From contig PKDH01000015.1 in assembly GCA_002863045.1 (NCBI GenBank), forward strand, positions 1-64,000: a DNA stretch of 64,000 nt. The letters run 5' to 3'. The notes beneath the pieces are model-generated. The model saw nothing but the letters and a program-made list of their open reading frames with translations. It had not been told where the DNA came from and ran no database searches. A program made the translations under genes and the position numbers. Positions within the stretch are counted from its first letter, which is position 1; every line of letters begins with the position of its first letter. Of this stretch, positions 21,701-29,537 are shown in pieces. This stretch comes from Legionella sp. GTDB taxonomy: Bacteria > Pseudomonadota > Gammaproteobacteria > Legionellales > Legionellaceae.

Positions 21701-21996
21701 GGCATGCTCAAGCCTACTATGGCGTATTTAAACTTGAACTACCCATAGCTTTTACAAGCTTAAGTGAGCCACAACAGAAAAAATGGGTTGAACTAGCGTT
21801 TGCAGTTGATGACCTGGTTGGCACTTCTATCGCTGAACATTCACTGAATCAGCAAAATCTCGATGCGGATATTCGTAAAAAATTGCTGCCTATAATTTTT
21901 AAAAAATGCAAAGCACTGGGTTTTGGAATGGAACATGCTAAAAGTATTATTGAACGGATTATTCACATCGTTCGTGTGGGTTTAATTTCAATATGA
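18724..21996 (+). CDS. hsdR: type I RM restriction subunit R
   Basis: PDIVCFVNGLPLVVIEAKRP nuclease motif; WHTTGSGKSLTMVFL; VDEGHRSQGG; ATGA overlap with previous gene. Confidence 0.96.
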   Translation: MTHLPRFQEEYSAKIPALVVLNNLGWTFLSPEQALIARDNKPSEVVLTTVLYEVLRKRRFMYAGKEYPLSDKSIDAIVADISTPALNEGLTTANERIYNHILYGITVTEFVSGKKVNPTIPLIDWCVFQNNSFLFTEEFSVLGSGGVETRRPDIVCFVNGLPLVVIEAKRPDGKKGPTIKEGISQHLRNQRLNEIPQLFAYSQLLLSINGVDGLYGTQGTDAKFWATWRDEDIFEDQFNQIKNQALTSVQKNNLFNHRHIEDSAWFDNLILQGELAVTGQDKLLISLLSPKRLLEMTRYFILFDKIAGKIVARYPQFFGIQRLIERINTPRDDGGREGSVIWHTTGSGKSLTMVFLSRALILHDSLKQCRIVVVTDRVDLERQLSNTFHSGGEFSGKTEFSNAKATSGRRLAEQISQGTERVVFSLIQKFNTAAKLPQCKNLSRDIIVLVDEGHRSQGGENYIRMKQALPNAAFIAFTGTPLLKEDKTTNKFGSIIHAYTMQRAVEDKMVTPLLYEERRPELMVNDRAIDSWFERITEELSDKQRVDLKKKYAKKGEVYRSENRIELVALDIAHHFVKNIDEGLKGQIACDSKLSAIRYKQYLDEAALFESAVVMSPPDTREGNTEVDEAKIPEVTKWWKDNVGNQDEREYTRQVVKRFAHDDDLKIIIVVDKLLTGFDEPRNTVLYIDKQLKEHNLIQAIARVNRLHEKKKFGLLIDYRGILKELDTTIAKYQDLASRTQQGYDIDDLDGLYHQMSSEYKRLPMLYDALWNIFKHVKNKSDFEQLRQVLIPKIKEIDGELVDTNIKAREEFYDALSAFANCLKVALQSDSFFDDKSITDNQRRHYKETLKQFTNLRQMAKLDAGEIITYDKYAELVKKLMDKHVVGVQIQEPKGVYEVEKMGRQERPEDWSEEKTKNETDIIKTRVAKMIEQDLRDDLYAQKTFSALLKMAIKEAEELFEHPLKQYLLFQEFENDVAHRRLKEIPTDFADNRHAQAYYGVFKLELPIAFTSLSEPQQKKWVELAFAVDDLVGTSIAEHSLNQQNLDADIRKKLLPIIFKKCKALGFGMEHAKSIIERIIHIVRVGLISI

Positions 21997-22009
21997 TTAA
22001 GGATGGTCG

Positions 22010-22741
22010 ATGTCTATTGACACGAATTACATAACTTTTGGGGTCGATAAAATTCCTTTTGAGCTTCATGCAAAAAAACGGAATAGTCACAGCATCACCA
22101 TAAAAGTAAAACCTGACTGCCAGGTTGTTGTTTTAGCCCCACCACAGGCTTCGAGCGATGAGATAATTGTAGCAGTGAACAAGCGGGCACGATGGGTTCA
22201 TAACAAATTACAATTGTTTAAGAATCAGCAAGAATATATCGCTCCTCGTCAATACATTAGTGGTGAGAGCCATTATTATCTTGGTAAACAATATGTGCTT
22301 AAGGTGATTGATGAACCAGACATAACGCCACAAGTAAAGTTATTACGAGGATGCCTGTATCTCATTTCGCCTAAGGAGAAGAAACACTCGCAACAATTAC
22401 TATCAAAGTGGTACAAGGAAAAAGCAAATGAAGTTTTTAACCGCCGTTTAGATTTTCTTATGCCTAACTTAACATGGGTAAAAGAACGTCCTGATATTCA
22501 TTTAAGAGCAATGCGTTCTCGTTGGGGAAGCTGTTCATCCAAGGGGAAAATAGCGCTTAATATTCATTTAGTCAAAGCACCTTTGATCTGCATTGACTAT
22601 GTTATTCTTCATGAGCTATGCCATATTGCAGAACATAATCATAGCCAAAAATTTTATCGATTATTAGATAAAGTTTGTCCCAACTGGAAGCAAACAAAAG
22701 CCTGCTTGGATCGATCGGCAAATTTATATCTTACTGTTTGA
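22010..22741 (+). CDS. YgjP/SprT-like metal-dependent hydrolase
   Basis: RSRWGSCSSKGKIALNIHLVKAP...YVILHELCHIAEHNHSQKFYRLLDK. Confidence 0.92.
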   Translation: MSIDTNYITFGVDKIPFELHAKKRNSHSITIKVKPDCQVVVLAPPQASSDEIIVAVNKRARWVHNKLQLFKNQQEYIAPRQYISGESHYYLGKQYVLKVIDEPDITPQVKLLRGCLYLISPKEKKHSQQLLSKWYKEKANEVFNRRLDFLMPNLTWVKERPDIHLRAMRSRWGSCSSKGKIALNIHLVKAPLICIDYVILHELCHIAEHNHSQKFYRLLDKVCPNWKQTKACLDRSANLYLTV

Positions 22742-22995
22742 AACACAAGTTTCCTACTCAGCTCGTGAAAATAAAGCAATCGTGATATCATGACAGTTTT
22801 GATACTTTCACTATAATTTGCCCAACTTCATTCTGCTAAAAGATATTGCAACATAAGATTAATTAACTGATATTTAATTCGGAGCATAGCTAATCTATGA
22901 AGAAAACCATTTTTGATGATATAGAGCGTGTCATCAATTAAGCCATATCATGGCTGCGGCAAATTATATTGGTTTAAATAAGCGCATAATATCGA

Positions 22996-23349
22996 CTAAA
23001 AGCTATATACAGACGTATAACTAGGAAGATTATTAAGCTCTTCAGTGATCGCATTTAACTGATTTATATTAACTAAAAGTTCATTGCAACGATAAACTTT
23101 ACCATCTTGAGAAGTTAATTTTTTATCATTGAATTTTATTTGGTCAAAATGTTTTTCGAGGAATCTATTGAAATGCCCGCTGTCAGTTGAAGCATGCTTA
23201 TCAAAATACAAGCAATATTGGTCCTTATCGGTATCGTAAATAAAACTGCATATCGATACTCCATTGAATTTTTTAGCAAGTAATCTTATAAAATTCTGAA
23301 GTATCGCTTCAGGTGAAGCTTCACGACTCAATGAATAATTTCGAAACAT
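22996..23349 (-). CDS. hypothetical protein
   Basis: 117 aa ORF. Confidence 0.5.
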   Translation of the reverse strand: MFRNYSLSREASPEAILQNFIRLLAKKFNGVSICSFIYDTDKDQYCLYFDKHASTDSGHFNRFLEKHFDQIKFNDKKLTSQDGKVYRCNELLVNINQLNAITEELNNLPSYTSVYSF

Positions 23350-23469
23350 TGTAAAAATCCTTATCCAAAAAATATTACTTTATAAGTTAGCTGTTAATGG
23401 ACTTTATGCATGATCAGCTACGAAATGGGCGGAGCTTTAGGCTGCTCAATATTTTGGATGATTTCATTT

Positions 23470-23593
23470 GTTTGATACTATCGAAGAAGTTCAAGAACAG
23501 GCAACCAAATGGCTGTGGTTTTATAACAACGAAAGGCCTAACTCAGCAATAGGAGGTATACTACCCAAAAGAAAGCTGGCTCTAGCAGCCTAG
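23470..23593 (+). pseudogene. IS3-family transposase C-terminal relic
   Basis: FDTIEEVQEQATKWLWFYNNERPNSAIGGILPKRKLALAA*. Confidence 0.75.
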
Positions 23594-23718
23594 GTTTTTA
23601 CTTTTAGCGGCAGTTAAAATGGGGGGATTATTAGACAAAGGCAATGTAAAAGACGCAATTGGAGAAGGTCTCTTGAAATTTTGACAAATTTCTCAATGAA
23701 AAATTTTCTAATAACAAA

Positions 23719-24180
23719 TTATATTTTTTTTAATCTCTTTGCTTCAAAAAACAACTTATTACATTCCTCTTCCATGACCCCACCAATTAAGTGGTAGTTA
23801 TAAAAATCTGGTGTCTTTGATAGCACTTTCTCAGCACCAACCTGAATCTGCCGACCAAACAAATCATGCAAAAATGCAATCGAAGAACCATAAACTACTT
23901 TCGGAATCATAGCCCAATAAATAGCAGCAGCACACATAGGGCAAGGCTCAGCCGTGGTATAAAGGCTTAATTTACTGACATCACCATCAAAACCCTTATT
24001 AAATAAGGTATGAATAACCGATAACTCCCCATGCATCAGTGGATGATGATGTGCGCTGTTGACTGATTTTAAAAGTACCTCTTTATCGTCATAAACAATA
24101 ATCGCACCATAAGGAGCAATGGGGTTTTCGGCTGCCACGTCTATTGTAACCGCCATAAAATCATAAATATGTTTATCCAT
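23719..24180 (-). CDS. nucleoside deaminase (CDA fold), outer copy
   Basis: MDKHIYDFMAVTIDVA...HGELSVIH...PCPMCAAAIYW; paralog of 30956-31420. Confidence 0.85.
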   Translation of the reverse strand: MDKHIYDFMAVTIDVAAENPIAPYGAIIVYDDKEVLLKSVNSAHHHPLMHGELSVIHTLFNKGFDGDVSKLSLYTTAEPCPMCAAAIYWAMIPKVVYGSSIAFLHDLFGRQIQVGAEKVLSKTPDFYNYHLIGGVMEEECNKLFFEAKRLKKI

Positions 24181-24245
24181 CGTTATGTCTCTTAGATTGA
24201 AAATAGTTTTCATCAAATTTATTTGCACTGATCTTGTAATTGCTA
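24181..24245 (-). pseudogene. 3' relic of VUT-transporter gene upstream of outer deaminase
   Basis: Minus-strand reading NYKISANKFDENYFQSKRHND matches the C-terminus of the VUT ORF (NYQFSANKFNENYIQPKRSND). Confidence 0.75.
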
Positions 24246-24294
24246 TCAATTCTAAATGGATTTAAGTTCGATAGCTCATCATATTTTTACAAAA

Positions 24295-24577
24295 AGGAAG
24301 AGTATTTCATAACCTGCAATCTAATAAGCCATGGGAAACTTCACAACAAATTCGTCGTACTCAGTGGATGCATATTTTAAAAAGAGCAGGTATCCGCTAT
24401 CGAAATACTTATCAAAATCGACATACATACGCTTCTATGATGCTGTCTCAGGGAGAAAATATCATGTGGGTATCCAAGCAATTGGGTCATGTGGATGTTG
24501 AGATGGTGATTAAAACTTATGGCCATTGGATATCGGATAATTCAATGCCATCAGGAGATCATCCTGTTCATGATTGA
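24295..24577 (+). pseudogene. tyrosine recombinase C-terminal relic
   Basis: GRVFHNLQSNKPWETSQQIRRTQWMHILKRAGIRYRNTYQNRHTYASMMLSQGENIMWVSKQLGHVDVEMVIKTYGHWI, homologous to the end of the intact integrase. Confidence 0.85.
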
Positions 24578-24661
24578 GTCGACATTTAGGATAAATGGTG
24601 CCGGTATGGTGCCGCAATATAGGGGAATGCGTTTTTTACCCTTATAAATCAACAACTTAAT

Positions 24662-24691
24662 TGGTGGAGGCGGCGGGAATTGAACCCGCGA
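24662..24691 (-). other. ssrA (tmRNA) 3'-end-like att fragment
   Basis: Minus strand: GCGGGTTCAATTCCCGCCGCCTCCACCA (T-arm, acceptor, CCA) without upstream RNA body. Confidence 0.65.
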
Positions 24692-25023
24692 CAATTTCTC
24701 GTAACTCATTGATTTATATGACCCTAATTTTAGACTTGCCAATTCTGGGGCGTAAATGGGGCATTTTTGATGGTCCTTATATACCAAAAGAATTTCGAAT
24801 CAATTTGCACCGTAATCAAGTTCCAATCAAGAAATAATTAACCGCGGACTCATTGTATTTAAAGGATTTTATGTAAATCCAATAGCAAAAATAAGCCTTC
24901 GAATCAAAACCCGGTCAAGAAAATAGCTGTTCTTTTGTTCGCGAACCGCGAACGTTCTGTGAGCATAGGTTTAAGCCTCCTAGCTTGAGACACATTCTTG
25001 ATTTTCTGCAATTTACTCTCTAA

Positions 25024-25044
25024 ACTTAACGAAAAGTGTTAAGT
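25024..25044. promoter_or_regulatory. inverted repeat upstream of abiE, candidate AbiEi operator
   Basis: ACTTAAC-gaaaagt-GTTAAGT perfect 7-bp arms. Confidence 0.55.
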
Positions 25045-25072
25045 AACTAAAGTGAATTGCATTGAGGCCACT

Positions 25073-25864
25073 GTGAACGCAAACCAATATTTGAATCATT
25101 TAGCCACCCAAGGTCAACACTATTTTACAACAAAAGACATGATGCATGCACTTAAAATGTCACATACAGCCGCTTGGGCCGCAATGATACGTCTTGAAAA
25201 AAAAGGGGTTATTGCCACACCTCATAGAGGGTTTCATCTTATTATCCCCCCTGAATATCAACGTCTGGGTTGTCTCCCACCCGATCAATTTATTCCTGAT
25301 TTAATGGAATATTTGCAAATACCCTATTATGTCGGTCTTTTAAGTGCCGCTCAATATTATGGCGCTTCGCACCAGCAGGCACAAACGTTTCAGGTGATAG
25401 CACCCAAAAACCGGAAAAAGATTCAATGTGGGCAAATACGCATTGAGTTTATTGCCAGGAAAAATATCGCTGACATTCCGACGAGAAATTTTAATACGCC
25501 TAAAGGCTATGTGAAAGTATCAAGCCCAGAAGCGACAGCATTGGATCTGGCCAACTATCCCATGTATTGCGGTGGGTTAAGTAATGTTTTAACTACATTA
25601 GAAGAACTTGCAGAACAAATAGACCCACAAGCATTAGAGCGTTTCGCAAGCCAGCTACCGCATTCACCACAACTGCAACGGCTTGGATTTATGTTTGAAT
25701 CTGGTCAATTAGATGAGCTTGCGTTGATTATAGAAACCATTTTGCGAAAGCGGACTATCCGCTCTGTAGCCTTGGTGCCCAATATAACAAATCAGGAAAT
25801 AGATACCCCTATCAATAAACGATGGAAAATAATTCAAAATGAAATAGTAGAGAGTGATTTATGA
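25073..25864 (+). CDS. abiEi: AbiEi antitoxin of type IV TA system
   Basis: N-terminal wHTH, YYVGLLSAAQYYGASHQQ, KVSSPEATALDLANYP; GTG start at 25073 or 25052. Confidence 0.88.
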   Translation: MNANQYLNHLATQGQHYFTTKDMMHALKMSHTAAWAAMIRLEKKGVIATPHRGFHLIIPPEYQRLGCLPPDQFIPDLMEYLQIPYYVGLLSAAQYYGASHQQAQTFQVIAPKNRKKIQCGQIRIEFIARKNIADIPTRNFNTPKGYVKVSSPEATALDLANYPMYCGGLSNVLTTLEELAEQIDPQALERFASQLPHSPQLQRLGFMFESGQLDELALIIETILRKRTIRSVALVPNITNQEIDTPINKRWKIIQNEIVESDL

Positions 25865-26676
25865 TTCCTTCACGATTTATAACACAATGGCGGGCTTACG
25901 CTCCTTGGGCTTTTGAGCGCCAGATAGAACAAGATTTAATAATTAGCCGCGCTTTAGTTGAGTTATTTAACGATCCGCTTATCTCTGAGTCGATAGCATT
26001 TCGGGGTGGTACGGCTCTTTATAAATTATTCGTTGATAAGCCTGCGAGATATTCTGAAGATATTGATTTGGTTCAATTAAATGCTGAACCAATAGGACCG
26101 GTACTTGATGCTATCCGCGCTCATTTAGATCCTTGGCTCGGAAAGCCAAATAGTAAACGCTCACAAGGTAGGGTTACCTTGATTTATCGTTATATAGCGG
26201 AGGGATTGCCAGCCACTCCCATGAAGTTAAAGATAGAGATAAATACTCAGGAACATTTTACGGTGTTAGGCCTGCATCAAAAATTGTTTTCCATATCTTC
26301 TGACTGGTTTAGCGGGGAAGCAAACATTTTGACCTACCAGTTGGAAGAATTGCTCGGAACTAAACTACGTGCACTTTATCAAAGAAAAAAAGGAAGAGAT
26401 TTGTTTGATCTTTGGTACGTTGATGAACATATTGACTGTAATCATCAAGAGATTGTTCGCATTTTTCAACATTATATTCAGCAACAAAAACTTAATATCA
26501 GTAAGGCTCAATTTGAAGAAAACCTTGCGCTAAAACTATCATCTGAACTTTTCATTCGTGATATGGATCCGTTATTGGTGTCTGGTTTAAGCTGGGACAT
26601 TAACGATGCAGCAAAGCATGTAAAAGAAAAGTTTCTTTCCTCTTTGCCTGGCGAGTCATGGAAAGGCGCAGACTGA
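25861..26676 (+). CDS. abiEii: AbiEii/AbiGii-family nucleotidyltransferase toxin
   Basis: FRGGTALYKLFVDKPARYSEDIDLV; GTKLRALYQRKKGRDLFDLWY; ATGA overlap with abiEi. Confidence 0.92.
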   Translation: MIPSRFITQWRAYAPWAFERQIEQDLIISRALVELFNDPLISESIAFRGGTALYKLFVDKPARYSEDIDLVQLNAEPIGPVLDAIRAHLDPWLGKPNSKRSQGRVTLIYRYIAEGLPATPMKLKIEINTQEHFTVLGLHQKLFSISSDWFSGEANILTYQLEELLGTKLRALYQRKKGRDLFDLWYVDEHIDCNHQEIVRIFQHYIQQQKLNISKAQFEENLALKLSSELFIRDMDPLLVSGLSWDINDAAKHVKEKFLSSLPGESWKGAD

Positions 26677-26681
26677 TAATG

Positions 26682-27887
26682 CTATTTTTTTGCTACGCTA
26701 GTCAATGGCGAGGACCAGTCATTCACGGTTGTATATCCCGCCAAAGTAGATGTATCAGGAATCCATCTGCCATAGTTTTTGATAATCATTTCCGTATCTT
26801 TATGTCCCATTTGCTTGGCAACCCATAAGGAATTTTCATCAGCAGAAAGCATCATCGAAGCATAAGTATGGCGAGTTTGATAAGGGTTGCGGTAGCGAAC
26901 CCCGGCTTTTTTTAATATATGTGCCCAGCAGGTTTTTCGAATTTGACCATCTGTTTCCCAAGGTGTATTGGTGCGAGGGTTATAAAACACACGACCCCCT
27001 TCAAGAAAAGTAAATTTCTTTTGATTTTGCAAAGCCTCTAATGCCGGTGGTAGTAACAGCACATCACGCTGACCTGATTTTGTCTTAGTGCCTTTTTCTT
27101 TTTTAAGAACAACAGCTCTTGATACCCTTATAATCCCATTTAACCAATCGATATCGCCCCATTCTAAAGCGATAAGCTCCGAAGTACGTAAGCCACTATA
27201 AAAAGCGAATTGGAATAGATTCCTGGCTTGATCTTTTGCTTCAGAAAGGATGGCTTTAATTTCATCTTGATTAAATGGATCGACCTCCCAATTGCTGCTG
27301 CGAGTTTTCTTATCAACCAACTTAGATAAAACCAATCTATCCAATGGATTGGAGGTAATCATGCCATCATTTAAGGCTTGATCTAATGTGTTTCTTAAAG
27401 GGGTTAAAATATTCCGTATGGTTTTAAGCGTCAATTCAAGCTTTGTCACATAATTACGAATCATCATAGATGACAAGTCTTTGACAGGAATATCGCCAAA
27501 TGCCGGGTATAAATGTGCCTCACACGCTTTCCTATAACCATTAAAGGTACTGGGCTCAAGTGTTTTTTCAGCAATTTCCATATATTCTTTGAGCAATTCA
27601 CCAACAGTAGATTTCACTACTGAATAGCCAAACATTTTTGATCTTTGTGAGTTTGGGAAATAATCCTGATAATTAAACGTACCCACGCTTATGGCGTTTA
27701 GAATTTCCCCCCTTAACCTTTCGGCATATTTTATATTTGCCTTGGTTGGTTCAATTTTCAACGTCTCACGACATCTTACGCCACGATAAGTAAAGTCGAT
27801 TCTAATACATTTGCTGGAATCAAGTTCCCGAACACTTATCCCGCGCGCAACCGGATATTCGTTGCTTTGTTGCCGTTTTCCACCCAT
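26682..27887 (-). CDS. int: tyrosine recombinase/integrase
   Basis: SGLRTSELIALEWGDI, RHTYASMMLSADENSLWVAKQMGHKDTEMIIKNYGRW. Confidence 0.95.
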   Translation of the reverse strand: MGGKRQQSNEYPVARGISVRELDSSKCIRIDFTYRGVRCRETLKIEPTKANIKYAERLRGEILNAISVGTFNYQDYFPNSQRSKMFGYSVVKSTVGELLKEYMEIAEKTLEPSTFNGYRKACEAHLYPAFGDIPVKDLSSMMIRNYVTKLELTLKTIRNILTPLRNTLDQALNDGMITSNPLDRLVLSKLVDKKTRSSNWEVDPFNQDEIKAILSEAKDQARNLFQFAFYSGLRTSELIALEWGDIDWLNGIIRVSRAVVLKKEKGTKTKSGQRDVLLLPPALEALQNQKKFTFLEGGRVFYNPRTNTPWETDGQIRKTCWAHILKKAGVRYRNPYQTRHTYASMMLSADENSLWVAKQMGHKDTEMIIKNYGRWIPDTSTLAGYTTVNDWSSPLTSVAKK

Positions 27888-28048
27888 CGCTCAACCTCAA
27901 CTAAATTAATCCATATATTACCATCTGGCCCTATTTTACATTGTACACCATCTAACCACATGCCGCGCTTTCGTTTGGCGTGAACTGCATTAGAAGTGTC
28001 ACCTGATATCTCGCAATATTTTTTTAATTTTACCCAGTTCATAGTCAA
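27836..28048 (-). CDS. excisionase-like small DNA-binding protein
   Basis: MNWVKLKKYCEISGDTSNAVHAKRKRGMWLDGVQCKIGPDGNIWINLVEVERWV adjacent to int. Confidence 0.72.
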   Translation of the reverse strand: MTMNWVKLKKYCEISGDTSNAVHAKRKRGMWLDGVQCKIGPDGNIWINLVEVERWVENGNKATNIRLRAG

Positions 28049-28076
28049 TATTTCCTTCTATATTTTGTTAACCTAA

Positions 28077-28316
28077 CTACCCAGCAAGCGAGCAGTCTTC
28101 CTTGTTCAAATTGATTTCAAGAATAATCTGATATAGCTTCATCAATTCAACTTCAGATTTGAAGTTACTTGGCACAGAATCATGGCAATATATCATCTGA
28201 ATATTATCCAGTGATGAATGCGACAATTGTGCTATGTGTTTCAGTGTGTAATGGGTTGAATCTAAGATATACTGAATCATTCCTTTGTATATGATCAGCC
28301 TTGAATGATGTTCCAT
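28077..28316 (-). CDS. hypothetical protein
   Basis: 79 aa ORF between int block and operator region. Confidence 0.5.
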   Translation of the reverse strand: MEHHSRLIIYKGMIQYILDSTHYTLKHIAQLSHSSLDNIQMIYCHDSVPSNFKSEVELMKLYQIILEINLNKEDCSLAG

Positions 28317-28441
28317 GGATTGTCCTCCTCCTTACAGCAAAGTAAGTCTTCGATGCTGCTTCTTGAGCTAATTGGGTAATATTTCCCATCAATTACACAT
28401 AATCTACATGAAATTTGCGTAAATTATGTTACTATCAACTT

Positions 28442-28491
28442 TTACATCAGTGTAATTAGTTACATAGATGTAAGTTATTACATGAATGTAA
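28442..28491. promoter_or_regulatory. array of three TTACA-N4-TGTAA operators with exact 18-bp period
   Basis: TTACATCAGTGTAA 28442-28455; TTACATAGATGTAA 28460-28473; TTACATGAATGTAA 28478-28491. Confidence 0.92.
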
Positions 28492-28503
28492 CGGTGTCAA
28501 GGT

Positions 28504-29160
28504 ATGACGACAACTTTTTTAAATGAAACCAGCCAATTGCAATTGGCAAAGACGCTAAACGAATTACTTGTGCGAGATGAAAAACTGACTCCCGCTGCGC
28601 TAGCGCGTAAATTAGGTATCCCTACAAATAAAATAACCAGAATTTTGAATGGTGATGTTACTGATCCTAAAGCAAGCACACTGGTCCAGATTGCAAATTA
28701 TTTTGATATTACTATTGAGCAATTGCTTGGCTTAGAGCCTATTTCACGGCAAGGTGAGACTCTGCGGACAGAGAGCGCAAGCCGACCACTGCCTGTGTTT
28801 GAATTTAGCAAGGGAGTAGAGTCGAAATCCCCACAAGAATGGTATCGATGGGCAGAAAATGATATTGATGGGGAATATAGTGCCCTTGTAATAGATACGG
28901 ACTTATATGAGCCAACTTTCCCACAAAATTCTCTTCTGATTATCAATCAAGATATTAGTCCAGATGATCGATCGTACGTAATCGTAATGAAGAACGGTGA
29001 CTCAATACATTATTCAATTAAAAAATTTGTGGTTGAAGGGAGCGAACAATATTTATATCCCATTAATCCAAAGTTACCAGTAGAAATTTATGACGATAAT
29101 TTATACACTGTTGTTGGTGTGATCCTTGAGGTACACCAAAAATTGCGTTCTAAAAAATAA
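28504..29160 (+). CDS. XRE-family regulator with S24/LexA-like C-terminal domain (catalytic Ser apparently lost)
   Basis: HTH TPAALARKLGIPTNKITRILNGDV; C-terminal ALVIDTDLYEPTFPQNSLLII...DDRSYVIVMKNGDSIHYSIKKFV. Confidence 0.88.
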   Translation: MTTTFLNETSQLQLAKTLNELLVRDEKLTPAALARKLGIPTNKITRILNGDVTDPKASTLVQIANYFDITIEQLLGLEPISRQGETLRTESASRPLPVFEFSKGVESKSPQEWYRWAENDIDGEYSALVIDTDLYEPTFPQNSLLIINQDISPDDRSYVIVMKNGDSIHYSIKKFVVEGSEQYLYPINPKLPVEIYDDNLYTVVGVILEVHQKLRSKK

Positions 29161-29177
29161 GTTGTAAGGATGTAACC

Positions 29178-29537
29178 ATGGAAAAATGGAGCCCAAAAAA
29201 CAGATTTCTTCGCTTTGTATATCAGCAAACCGTTGTACGATTCACAGGACAAGTCAGAGAACCTTATTTAATCCGCATTGATAGAATTTTTACGCATCCA
29301 GAAACCAACGAATTAACAATCGCGTTTCACATCGCTAACAAGCGCGTGAATCAGGAGATGTTAGTAGCTGATTTTGTAAAGTCGGATATGATTTATCTTA
29401 TCGATCCTCGGATTGTTTTCGATATTGGTCAGCAGTTTGGCGCACATTCAGAACACCTCACCATCCTTGAAAAAAAGCAGCCCAACTTGAAAACAAAATG
29501 TTTTACAGGTCTGAAGCGGGTGTTTGTAGATGAGTAA
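29178..29537 (+). CDS. hypothetical protein
   Basis: 119 aa ORF, overlaps next gene. Confidence 0.65.
   Translation: MEKWSPKNRFLRFVYQQTVVRFTGQVREPYLIRIDRIFTHPETNELTIAFHIANKRVNQEMLVADFVKSDMIYLIDPRIVFDIGQQFGAHSEHLTILEKKQPNLKTKCFTGLKRVFVDE

Noticed and set aside
24663-24740. Complete tRNA gene
   Set aside because: Only T-arm and acceptor 3' strand present; no anticodon or D arm
28442-28491. CRISPR-like short repeats
   Set aside because: 14-bp palindromes with 4-bp gaps are operators, not repeat-spacer units; no CRISPR array or cas gene seen in the window
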